NCBI GenBank assembly: GCA_949710005.1
Contig: OX453286.1
Coordinates: 251,001 to 315,000, forward strand
DNA length: 64,000 nt
Direction: 5' to 3'
DNA from: Ricordea florida
Taxonomy: Eukaryota > Cnidaria > Anthozoa > Corallimorpharia > Ricordeidae
Shown: positions 25,001 through 34,938 of the stretch, in pieces
How positions within the stretch are numbered: the first letter of the stretch is position 1
Layout of the letters: each line of letters begins with the position of its first letter
Program-made: the position numbers and the translations under genes
The notes under the pieces: generated by a model
Database searches by the model: none
Told to the model about the DNA's origin: nothing
What the model saw: the letters and a program-made list of their open reading frames with translations, nothing else

Positions 25001-28000
25001 CGCCAAGTTACTAAAGTGGGCAAAGTACCTCAAGTACGTCAAGTTACTGAAGTAAGGAAAGTACCTCAAGCACGCCAAGTTACTGAAGTAGGCCAAGACA
25101 CTCAAGTACGCCAAGTTACTGAAGTAAGCAAAGTACCTCAAGTACACCAAGTTACTGAAGTAGGCAAAGTACCTCAAGTACGCCAAGTTACTGAAGTAGG
25201 CAAAGTACCTCAAGCACGCCAAGTTACTGAAGGACGCAAAGTACCTCAAGCACGCTAAGTTACTGAAGGAGGCAAAGTACCTCAAGCACGCCAAGTTACT
25301 GAAGGACGCAAAGTACCTCAAGCACGCTAAGTTACTGAAGGAGGCAAAGTACCTCAAGCACGCCAAGGTACTGAAGTAGGCAAATTACCTCAAGTACGCC
25401 AAGTTACTAAAGTAGGCAAAGTACCTCAAGTACGTCAAGTTACTGAAGTAAGGAAAGTACCTCAAGCACGCCAAGTTACTGAAGTAGGCCAAGACACTCA
25501 AGTACGCCAAGTTACTGAAGTAAGCAAAGTACCTCAAGTACGCCAAGTTACTGAAGTAGGCAAAGTACCTCAAGTACGCCAAGTTACTGAAGTAGGCAAA
25601 ATACCTCAAGCACGCCAAGTTACTGAAGGACGCAAAGTACCTCAAGCACGCTAAGTTACTGAAGGAGGCAAAGTACCTCAAGCACGCCAAGTTACTGAAG
25701 GACGCAAAGTACCTCAAGCACGCTAAGTTACTGAAGGAGGCAAAGTACCTCAAGCACGCCAAGGTACTGAAGTAGGCAAATTACCTCAAGTACGCCAAGT
25801 TACTAAAGTAAGCAAAGTACCTAAAGCACGCCAAGGTACTGAAGTAGGCAAAGTACCTCAAGCACGCCAAGTTACTGAAGTAGGCCAAGACACTCAAGTA
25901 CGCCAAGTTACTGAAGTAAGCAAAGTACCTCAAGAACGCCAAGTTACTGTAGTAGGCAAAGTACCTCAAGTACGCCAAGTTACTGAAGTAGGCAAAGTAC
26001 CTCAAGTACGCCAAGTTACTGAAGGAGGCAAAGTACCTCAAGCACGCCAAGGTACTGAAGTAGGCAAAGTACCTCAAGTACGCCAAGTTACTGAAGTAAG
26101 CAAAGTACCTAAGGCACGCCAAGGTACTGAAGTAGGCAAAGTACCTCAAGTACGCCAAGTTACTGAAGTAGGCAAAGTACCTCAGGAACGCCAAGTTATT
26201 GAAGGAGACAAAGTACCTCAAGGACTGCAAGTTAATGAAGTAGGCCAAGACACTCAAGTACACCAAGTTATTGAAGTAGGTAAAGTACCTCAAGTACGTC
26301 AAGTTACTGAAGTAGGCCAAGACACTCAAGTACGCCAAGTTACTGAAGTAAGCAAAGTACCTCAAGTACGCCAAGTTACTTAAGTAGGCAAAGTACCTCA
26401 AGCACGCCAAGTTACTGAAGTAGGAAAAGTACCTCAAGTACGCCAAGTTACTGAAGTAGGCCAAGACACTCAAGTACGCCAAGTTACTGAAGTAAGCAAA
26501 GTACCTCAAGCACGCCAAGTTACTGAAGTAGGCCAAGACACTCAAGTACGCCAAGTTACTGAAGTAAGCAAAGTACCTCAAGCACGCCAAGTTACTGAAG
26601 TAGGCAAAGTACCTCAAGTACGCCAAGTTACTGAAGTAGGGAAAGTATCTCAAGTACGCCAAGTTACTGAAGTAGGCAAAGTACCTCAAGCACGCCAAGT
26701 TACTGAAGTAGGCAAAGTACCTCAAGCACGCCAAGTTACTGAAGGAAGCAAAGTACCTCAAGCACGCCAAGGTACTGAAGTAGGCAAAGTACCTCAAGTA
26801 CGCCAAGTTACTGAAGTAAGCAAAGTACCTTAAGTAAGCCAAGTTACTGAAGTAAGCCAAGACACTCAAGTACGCAAGTACTAAGGAGTGCAGCATATGA
26901 ATCTATATATCGGTACACTATAGGAATCATATATGAAGTACCTACCCTTGTGGGCCGCTTGACCGCTAAGCTTGCAGACTGCTTAACTCGTGGACCGCTA
27001 GACTTGTGGATCGCTTAACCGCTAAGCTTCTGAACTGCTTGACCGCTAAGCTTACAGAGGGGGGTGAATAGGAAAACGGATCGACGGATTTTGACAATAT
27101 TCTGGCCCGGATTTCGGATTCAGAGCATATTTTTCAACGGATTTGCGGATCCTTCAATAACGGATCGACGGATTTGGTCATTAAATTACAACGGATCGAC
27201 GGATTCGGTCATTAAATTATGACGGATCAGCGGATTTGCATACCCCTATTCACCCCACTCCTTATAACCGCTTGACCGATAAGCTTGTGGACCGCTAAAC
27301 TGCTAAGCTCGTGGTAGTTAACCTAGTTAAATTACATTTAACCAAACTTAACTATCACTTCAAAATACTGTAACTTGAGAGCAACAAGATAAGTAGCATA
27401 CCTCCATGTGAATATCCCAAGGAGGATCTGCCATCACAACAGAAAACTTGCCAAGTACACTCATGTCAAAGTATCTCATATCACACTGGATCCACTACAG
27501 CAAGGAAATGCATGGAAACAGCTACTACACTGTAACACTGATTAACTATAATGCATCACTGTTGCTAAAATTCTGTACAATTTGCAACTTTAAAGAAAAA
27601 AACAACAACAAATACTGTGAACTGGGATATCTGAAAAACCCTTCAATATAGTCAATTTCCTTTAAGTCATTTTTGTCATTCAGATACATGCAGGAAAGGC
27701 GATATATATATATTTATTATATAGACACGAGTGTTTTACTGGAAAATATACCACTCGTAAAATTCATAAAAACTACATCCGGGACCTGAGTGGTTTATTT
27801 TCCATAATCTCACACGTGAGTTTATCAATGACGTAATTTCGGTAATTTCCCTCCGAAATTTGTGTCGATGTCTTTTTGTCTATATAATAAAAAGAACATT
27901 ACACGGCGGCTTGAAGATATGAATTTTATTTTCTCGTGGCAAAAACAATATTTTACTTGCTGCACTCGTTCGTAAAATATTGTTTTGCCACTCGAAAATA

Positions 28001-28039
28001 AAATTCATATCTTCGCGCCACCGTGTAATATCCTCCATA

Positions 28040-28092
<53 letters not shown>

Positions 28093-31000
28093 TCTGCCTG
28101 ATGAGTGCGTAAGCACGAAACTCAGAGTTGCAGGGAATCATGTGTGTTTTCATTTAGTAACCCAATTCTATATAGTTATATATATATATCTGAACCAATG
28201 CATAATTCTTAACGTTGCCATGAGACAATTTGGGGTCAATACATACCTGAGGTGGGTACAGGATAACCCGATTGTCTTCTTCTGCAGTCTTTGTTAATGA
28301 TGACTGTAAGAAAATGGTAAATCAACATTTTTCTAATTTATCAACCATTTATCAATTTATATCAAACCCACCCCTATGTTTGTGAGAATAAATAACCAGT
28401 TTGTTATTTGATCATATTTGTCAAATAGCTCAGGGAAATACAGTGTAGTTTCACAGTTGAAATTTCTGAAAAATCTTTCACAGGGCTGAAATTGTTACAA
28501 TGGAAAGATAGCTTTGGCAGTGTTGTGAGGCTGTACTCTATTTATGTTGCTTCTATAGCCAATTAAAAAAAAATTGCCATTTCATTGATAACAGCAGGAT
28601 CTGAATTTTGTGAGCCATTTTGGAAATTTTAGTTGTATGTTTAACTATAATTGCATCTTTTTCATTTCTTCTTTGAAGCTTCAACTGTAAATACCTTCAA
28701 AAAAGTCCAAACCTTTTCTTCTTTTTTCTTTTCTTTTCCTTTTTCTTCTTTGTTCATTTCGACATCACTGTAATCAACTTCATAATGTACATACTAGAAG
28801 GGAACAAATCCAAATAACAAAATTAACAGTTTATTTGACAAGGATAGAACATAACTACCCTAGACTAGACTAGACTAGACTAGAGGAGAGAGAAATCACT
28901 GCATACTTTTACAACATAACTGAGATTTAGTTTCATATGCTAGATCACACATGGTGCACTCATTTCTTGGAATATTGTAAATAGAAGAAACTGCAAATGA
29001 AAATACCGTATTCATATGTCAAAGTAAAATATACGTCTAAAAATTAGTAACTTTTCCATGGCAGAGTTTCCTGACAGTACATAAAAGTGTAATAAATAAC
29101 AGTTTCATTGGAATGATTCAGTATAAATATGCCACGTCTCTCACCTTGCATGTATCCATGTGAAAGCAAGTGTTGAGAAATGAGCAGTCTCCTAAAGATT
29201 CTAAAACAAAGCAAAATATCACATTCTTATTACTCTGTCTATTGTTAGTGTTTCAAGAAAATATTTTGATCTTGTACCAAATTCTCTAGTAAGACTAACA
29301 TACAAGGAACTGTATGATACCCACTTACAGTGGGTGTGAAATAGTCCCAAGAAAACAACATACAGAAAATACATGCAGTACTCCTTCTCAAATGTACTCA
29401 CTCAGAGTTGATATTATGCTTACCATCTGTATGCTTTTGGATAATTTTCCTGAAGTGTACCTATTACAAGGGGTGCAACAAAATTGATACCAATGTTATG
29501 AAAACAACAAAATAAAAATACATGTAATGATTATACAAAAAATGTTTTTTTTGTTCCTTAATATATATATGTTGTAGTTCAATTTTTTCAATTGTTTTCT
29601 GGTATAAGTAAACAAAGGAAAGTAAAATTTGAACCAAGGATAAAACTGAACTACAACATACATATATATTGCCTTTCCTTCATGTATCTGAATGTCAAAA
29701 ATGACTTTAAGGAAATTGACTATATTGAAGGGTTTTTCAGATATCTCAGTTCACAGTATTTGTTGTTGTTGTTTTTTCTTTGAAGAGCAAATTGTACAGA
29801 ATTTTAGCAACAGCGATGCATTATAGTTAATCAGCGTTATAGTGTAATAGCTATAGGGAAAAAGGTCCGTATGGAGGTCTACAGCGAGAGTGCTAAGAAG
29901 GTGCTGGGAAAGAAGAGGAGAGTGAAGAGTGACTGGATCAGTGGAAAGACCTACAAGATGTTTGAAGAGAGATGAGGGTTATAGGCAAAGATAGGATGTA
30001 CATGGTCTGCCCGCATGAAGGAGATAGCCGCTGCTGCATATGCAGTGAAAGACAAGGAGGAAATTACTACAATGGGGAAAAATCTGGCCTGTGATCCATA
30101 TCGCAAAAAGCTGGACCGGTCAAATGCACTTGATTAGCCAATCAAATTGGAAAATTTAGGACTCCAGCCTGCTCAGATGCTTGAGAAAAAAATAATTGAT
30201 GGTAATAGACTAAACATTTTCACTTAAGTAATAATGTTTTTGTGAAAAATGAAACAACTGCATAAAGCTGCTTACTTTTCTACAAGGCTGACCATGAGGT
30301 TTGTTCTTACGACAGTCTTCTCTTGTTCCATGATCACAAAACTCATGAACAAATGCTCCTCCTTGGGACTTGAATTTTTCAACAGTGGATTGCTCCTGAA
30401 ATATGTTTGATTTTTAGAAAACTTGAGTAAAAGTTACCATAGTTAAAATTTAAAATTCTAAAGGCATGCAAAACTTACAGTTCTTGTCATGAGAACTTTA
30501 CCTTGTGGGATGGAACATTAAGTAAGTCCAATATTTCTTCTCCAACTTTCTTGTTCTGTAAAATAACAATTTAAAATATTATTCAGATGGCCATAAAACA
30601 ATTTGAAAAAATTCTTACACCCAATGCTACAGTGTTGTAAGGTCTCATTTAATATCAATGAAGACACCCAAAATATGTATTACTCATTCTACACATTATT
30701 AAAAATGGTTTACAGACCAATCCTAGCCACCCTCAATTCTGAAATGGAATGATCTATTTCATATACTCCCTCATCGTACTTACTTCCATTTCTTTCATTG
30801 TTGGCATAGACAAAAGACTCTGAAAGAGTAAACATTCATGTCTGAATTAAAACAACAAATTGCCTCAAGTACCAGCCTGCAGTTAAAAGAGGACTGTTGA
30901 AAACATCTTAAATTGGAAACCTTACCAATGGTGTAGCTAGTACATACATTAATAGGGAATATCTTTTTGAGTATTGTGAAAAATTTGTTGGATCATAGAG

Positions 31001-34000
31001 AATAGCTGATTCAAAATAGTTTTGTTGTGCTACTGTACCGCAATATCATCAACTGACTCATTCCTTGGTTTACTTTGAACAAGAGTCGTAGAATCATCAG
31101 GATTGATAGAATCACTGTGAAGGAACAGACAATCAACACAACAGATAGTTGAAGATCAGAAGATATATTAGATGTAGCAAAGCATACTGTAAAAAAAAGT
31201 CAAGAGTTGGAACAAACAAGGAAATAATAACTATTTAATTAGAATATTATTATTTTAATAATAATATTATATACTATCATTGGATGTTAATGAATAAAAT
31301 AATGAAAAGGACAAAATAGACAATGGCTGCACTCGCACACCTTTCTCGCTTCCTTTTCCTTGAAGCCGAATTATCACCTACAGTTGAAATTGATTTTAAA
31401 GTGTGTTGGTGTCACAAATACAAAATGAAAGAAATTCAAACATTAAGCAACAACCTGACATCACAGTCATTACCTTTTGAACTGAGTTCTCTATGGACAG
31501 CATCAAGCTTTGAAACAAGATTAATAGTATTATCAATAGTTAATTCATGAAAAGTGCAGCTACTGTAATGACCTTTATTTGAATGTCAACTGTATCTAGC
31601 ACTGACGTACTAATTGGGGACACTGTAAATCACGAGTGAATCAAATCATATTAAATTAAATCAGATCAAATCAGATGTTGGTTTTTGTGGAGAGGGGAAA
31701 ACTGGAGTGCCTAGAGAAAAACCTCTCAGAGCAGAGTAGAGAACCAATAAACTTACCCCACATATGATGCCAGGGCCGGGAGTCGAACCCAGATCACATT
31801 GGTGGAAGGCGAGTGCTCTCACCACCCAGCGCCAACCCTGCTCCCACTGTCTGTACAACATGCACATGTACACAAAATGTATAATAATACTAGCTTTTAT
31901 TATTAAAGAGAAATGATACCTTCAGATGATCTTTGGAAGTGATAATAATACAAGGTCTTCCATCTGGTGATGTGCCATGCTTAATGCTAAAATAACAGAA
32001 AGGAGACAAATGATTGAAACTGGAAATTACTCAAGGGACAGTAGAAATTGCAAAAGAGAAAATGTTAATTTCCTCCTTGTTTCAAGGTACTCAAGCACAG
32101 CAGTTTCAATCATGGAAACAGCATTTTACATATATTATGTATTTATCCCATAAGATCTGCATGGAAAATCCAACTGTACAACTGTTTAAAAAGAATGAGA
32201 ACTAAGGTTCTAATAAGAATAATTTTAGGTTGGAGTACATGTACTTAACTGATGTCTACCTGTGACTCAATGGTACACACAAACATATAGATATACAGTG
32301 AAAAATGATGCTTTGCTTTTCTATTAGCATGAACATGTTTTGGAAACACCACATTTATGAAAATTAAAAAAGTAATAGAATTTACATAACCATTGATTCT
32401 GTTCTTCAATAGACCGAATGCATAAATGGCAGCCAAAAAATTATTCTTTTGTCTATGTGCTAATTAGACTCACTAGCATCGTTTGCATGGACAAAATTCA
32501 AAAGAAATGTTGCTTGAGAGCGAGGTTAGTGACTTTAATTAGCATATAAACAAAAGAATACATTTTTGGCCACTATTTATGCATTTGGTCTATTATAGCA
32601 ACCTAGTACTTTCATCCCAAACTACTGAGAAAGCTGACCTTATAAAGTCCTGAATGGCAAATTTCTGGAGCAAACTTTCCAATGCATCATGGGATACAGG
32701 ACATTCACTCTAATTAGTCAACAATGAACAGAAATTTACCACAGTTCATTCAGTTTGACAGAAAATACAGAAGGAAATGTGTAAGACAAGAACAGAGCAA
32801 ATAAATTTACATTATTGATTAAAATGACACAGTAAAAACACTTTTACAAATCCCAATCACTATGTGACTAGAGGTAGTAAGGGTTATTGTTAGGATTAGA
32901 TTATCATATGAAAACAACTAGAAAACATTTGTTGCCACTCACTGTCCATTGTATAAAAGTTTAAACACCAAAGGCAGGATCAAATTATACAGGTAATTTA
33001 CTTTACCTTACATGAAAGATCACTTGTGAGTTGCACAGAATCCACTGGGATGGTAAGTGATGAGGTACACAAACACTTTAGCAGTTTGTGCTCAAGAAGA
33101 GGGTCTACTTTTACTATTACATCTTGCTGTTTCTTTGTCACAGTGGACTCTTCAGCTGAAGAGACAATGGTGCTTTCTGGAGGTGGTGTGGAGGAACCTT
33201 TTTTAACAGCACAAATCATAAACCTTCACTTGATTAGATAAGGGGTCATAGACAGGATTTCATCCATTTCATAGGTAAATGCCTTTAATAACACTAATTC
33301 TTGTTACTGAATGACAAGGAAACTAAACAAGAGCAATGTGGGATGACAGAGTAGTAACCAGGCCTCTATCTTAGTAGCTGGGCAAATTATCATATTATAC
33401 CGTATTGATCAAGTCAAACAAATAACCATGCATCGAGTAAGAATCACAAGTTAATTTACACATCACGAAATCCCATTTTGTGTTACAGAAATTAAAATTA
33501 TACCTGATAATGGATTGATATAAATAAAGCCACGAAGGCGACATTTTTCTTCCCAAGGTCAGATTGATTTTCTGACAGGCTATACTGACTAACTCACTGT
33601 CTGACTGTCTGACTGACTGTCTGACTGTCTGACTGGCCCGGTTTGTTCCAAGCAGGGTTACAGTGCGACCACTCAAACCAAGGCCACCCAAACAAATTTT
33701 CATACAAATTATCCAATCACAATCCAGTATCTAAACAATAGAATCTCTACAAATGTTTTTATAATTCTCTTAAAATGTATATAATTTGCTCTAACTGTAC
33801 AAAAGATATCAAAATTGAATACGAATCATCTTAGTAGGTAGAGACTCGCCTCAAATCTGCTGTTCAGCATCAAAAACAGACATTCAAAATTTGTATGAAA
33901 ATTTATTTGGGTGGCCTTGGTTCGAGTGGTCGCACTGTAAGATAACCCAGGGTTAGTGCAAAATTTAAATGCAGATACGAGAGCTTAAAAGCACATTCAG

Positions 34001-34817
34001 TATAATTCTTTTTGAATACAATTTGATGACTGTATGCTCTAAAATAAATAGAGAAAATTATCGGAGATAACGCTTTTTTACCAAGAGGAAAAGAAATCCA
34101 GGTTAAAGTTTAACCCGGGCTTAGAGCTAACTGGCCTTCAAACAACCAGCCCCTGACTGTCTGACTGATTGACAGCTTGATTGACTTGAAAATTGACTCA
34201 CTTAGTGATTGAGGTGGTAGATTGAATGAATCAAAGTGGAAAAAATATACGTTTCTAACTACTTTACAGAGGCTGGAACAAAATTATATACAAGATCTGG
34301 ATAATGGTAGGGTTGGGGGAAGGGGCTTAGGTGACATCGTCAAAGTATGGTAAGGGTATGTTAAAGTCACAAGTATGCGCATTAAGAGAAAATTTCGACT
34401 GCCGGACACCGAGTATTTTGAAAATTCTGTCCGGCTGCCGGACATATAGACACAGCGAAAAAAAAAATAGAAAAAGCTCTATTGACGGACCTCAAACCTC
34501 TTTGACCTCTATTTTGTGGCAGCAGCAGGGTCTTATCACTTCTACCACTGACGCCTTAGTGCGCATACTTGTGGCTTTAACACCCTTATTACACTTTGAC
34601 ATGTTAAAGGTTTACCTTCCGTACTTGATATTTATCAACTGTGCACGTGACTTTGTAAAATCTAATCCTTAACCTCGTTTACACCTTGCAATTTACCTGA
34701 TAAATCGCCATCCTGTACACCTACTCCTTGGCGTTCCTTTCTTCGTCGCTGGAGCCGTTCACGAAGGCTTTCTTGGCGACGCTTATGTTCCTGAATATCC
34801 GACCAAGTGTCAGACAT
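16056..34817 (-). CDS. METTL3: METTL3, catalytic subunit of the m6A mRNA methyltransferase (complete, 22 exons, 559 aa)
   Basis: Transfers methyl groups from SAM to adenosine N6 in nuclear mRNA, working with METTL14. Exons: 34697-34817, 33007-33197, 32639-32709, 31920-31986, 31474-31507, 31341-31377, 31039-31114, 30784-30819, 30502-30555, 30276-30395, 29424-29460, 29145-29191, 28695-28793, 28247-28303, 27402-27494, 22990-23084, 22495-22533, 18586-18694, 18224-18289, 16866-16941, 16542-16578, 16056-16173. They join to 559 residues (human 580). N-terminus [20 protein letters not shown] matches the family; exon 6 holds a basic SRKRKRE nuclear-localisation-like run; exons 10-13 hold the paired CCCH fingers ([29 protein letters not shown]); exon 15 holds the catalytic [10 protein letters not shown]; later exons give [25 protein letters not shown] and [20 protein letters not shown]. 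The 3' end of exon 13 could instead be 28713 (GTTTGG donor). Two multi-kilobase arrays inflate the introns after exons 15 and 17. Confidence 0.97.
17927..17963. repeat. Perfect 16-bp hairpin
   Basis: GTCCATGTTTGTTTTC, a 5-base loop, and its exact reverse complement. It sits in the METTL3 intron between exons 19 and 20 amid AT-rich interspersed sequence; probably the core of a decayed inverted-repeat element. Confidence 0.7.
18745..21690. repeat. 46-bp minisatellite, about 64 copies, in METTL3 intron 17
   Basis: The unit reads TAGTATTAGGGAGTCGTCC then AAGTATTAGGGAGC and TTTTAAGCTCGTC. Each unit contains the small hairpin GAGCTT-TT-AAGCTC. Common variants are GTCGTCC(T/A)AGTATT, GTCATCC and CGAATGCTGGGG. 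A rare variant block (CCCAATGTTGGGGAGATTTT) occurs at 19730 and again at 20649, and the neighbouring variant order is repeated too, giving a higher-order repeat of 919 bp (about 20 units). The array fills most of the 3.8-kb intron. Confidence 0.97.
21706..22060. repeat. TIR element next to the 46-bp array
   Basis: Left arm TTAAAAGCAAGAACGACGAC followed by GACGCCGAGGACGGCAC; the right arm is an imperfect inverted copy ending GTCCTGTTTTGCTTAA. The roughly 355-bp span in METTL3 intron 17 has no coding capacity; MITE-like. Confidence 0.6.
22928..22947. repeat. Poly(C) tract of 20
   Basis: Uninterrupted run of C in METTL3 intron 16, about 45 bp from the donor of exon 16. On the transcribed strand it is a G run. 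Confidence 0.9.
23100..23245 (-). repeat. Fragment of an interspersed repeat (MLTSAQVV family)
   Basis: Contains CAACCTGAGCGGAAGTCA preceded by GAAAAGAACTGTTC. The same modules occur twice in opposite orientation at 41440-41600. Translated on the minus strand the ends read [14 protein letters not shown] here and MTSAQVV(E) there, so the family keeps a short coding-like end. The boundaries are not determined and no enzymatic domain is visible. Confidence 0.5.
23357..26947. mobile_element. Foldback-type element built of 36-bp tandem repeats in METTL3 intron 15
   Basis: The outer termini are inverted repeats of about 90 bp: GGGTAGGTACTTCATATATG on the left, the same read from the complementary strand on the right, continuing through CTATAGTGTACCGATATATA with a few mismatches. 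Inside, a 36-bp unit (CTTGGCGTACTTGAGG, TACTTTGCCTACTTCAGTAA) is tandemly repeated: about 22 copies in plus orientation (to about 24243), then about 73 copies inverted. TTGTGG(G) directly borders both outer ends and looks like a target-site duplication. The layout resembles foldback transposons, whose long TIRs are tandem arrays. No transposase is present. Open frames of up to 371 codons ([12 protein letters not shown] repeats) come from the period of 36 and are not taken as genes. Confidence 0.85.
26950..27320. repeat. GACCGCTAAGCTTGTGGA-type minisatellite flanking the foldback element
   Basis: Degenerate tandem units of about 20 bp with TTGACCGCTAAGCTTGTGG. Short traces (GACCGCTGGATGCCCGCTAG) lie just left of the foldback element, suggesting that element landed inside this minisatellite. 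The array is interrupted by the small element at 27061-27256. Confidence 0.7.
27061..27256. repeat. Small TIR element with ACGGATCGACGGATT repeats
   Basis: Terminal inverted repeats GGGGTGAATAGG / CCTATTCACCCC bracket four or more copies of ACGGAT(C/T) motifs, two of them in a direct repeat containing GGTCATTAAATTA. It splits the surrounding GACCGCT minisatellite. Confidence 0.65.
27898..28029. repeat. Palindromic MITE in METTL3 intron 14
   Basis: ATTACACGGCGGCTTGAAG and GAATTTTATTTTCTCG on the left are mirrored on the right, ending CGCGCCACCGTGTAAT, around a centre near 27965. An (AT)n run (28042-28088) follows. Confidence 0.8.
28042..28088. repeat. (AT)n microsatellite
   Basis: Alternating AT dinucleotides over nearly 50 bp in METTL3 intron 14. 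Confidence 0.95.
29571..29658. repeat. Second copy of the GTTGTAGTTCAAT inverted-repeat family
   Basis: Ends GTTGTAGTTCAAT and ACTGAACTACAAC, relative of the element at 3813-3940. In METTL3 intron 10. Confidence 0.75.
29855..30135 (+). pseudogene. Remnant of a non-LTR retrotransposon (LINE) endonuclease region
   Basis: One frame reads [20 protein letters not shown] and, after a frame change, [19 protein letters not shown]. This resembles the stretch after the endonuclease domain of LINE open frames, which commonly has a vlG..r..k..Wis..t motif. It is short, frameshifted, has stops and lies antisense to METTL3 in an intron; a dead fragment. The family is not assigned. Confidence 0.5.
31665..31856 (-). 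repeat. tRNA-derived SINE on the minus strand
   Basis: On the minus strand it starts GGGTTGGCGCTGGGTGGTGA, with AGAGCACTCGCC and then a B box (GGGTTCGACTCCCGG), followed by a body ending in TTTTCCCCTCTCC and a tail of TCTGATTTGATCTGATTT repeats. The tRNA-like head, unrelated body and simple-repeat tail define a SINE; the head and body match what I know as a widespread coral SINE type (recall, not checked). It lies in METTL3 intron 4. Confidence 0.75.
32410..32592. repeat. Palindromic MITE in METTL3 intron 3
   Basis: TAGACCGAATGCATAAATGG on the left is mirrored by CTATTTATGCATTTGGTCTA on the right, with TTCTTTTGTCTATGTGCTAAT / ATTAGCATATAAACAAAAGAA inside; arms of about 65 bp, centre near 32500. 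Confidence 0.8.
33586..33640. repeat. (CTGACTGT)n simple repeat
   Basis: Tandem TGACTGTC units in METTL3 intron 1, immediately left of the MITE at 33658; a shorter related run lies at 34151-34195. Confidence 0.85.
33658..33940. repeat. TIR element with about 50-bp inverted ends, METTL3 intron 1
   Basis: TTACAGTGCGACCACTCAAA plus CCAAGGCCACCCAAAC on the left; the inverted copy on the right ends GTGGTCGCACTGTAA. The interior is AT-rich and non-coding. Confidence 0.85.
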
Positions 34818-34938
34818 TCTGCTGTCGAATTTGCAGTCCTCTTTTCCTTGTATTTGACCCTTGCATAACTTTTGCTTTGGAACCGAGCGTGGGGTTGTTT
34901 GTCATGCAGCCGAGCCTTCCCCTTCAAAGATTGCCATA
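34818..34938. promoter_or_regulatory. Putative bidirectional promoter between METTL3 and RIC8
   Basis: Only 121 bp separate the two divergent start codons, so both 5' UTRs and core promoter elements must fit here or overlap the first exons. No TATA box is evident. The RIC8 frame is open back to an ATG at 34861 within this interval, so the RIC8 transcript may start very near METTL3 exon 1. Confidence 0.6.

Noticed and set aside
23435-26896. Open frames of 125-371 codons repeating [12 protein letters not shown]
   Set aside because: They arise because the tandem unit is 36 bp, lie in a METTL3 intron, exist on both strands depending on the arm, and match no protein family.
33026-33241. 71-codon plus-strand frame
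   Set aside because: Mirror of METTL3 exon 2 ([12 protein letters not shown] on the minus strand).
34331-34672. 113-codon plus-strand frame in METTL3 intron 1
   Set aside because: Antisense, no domain, no conserved splice context.
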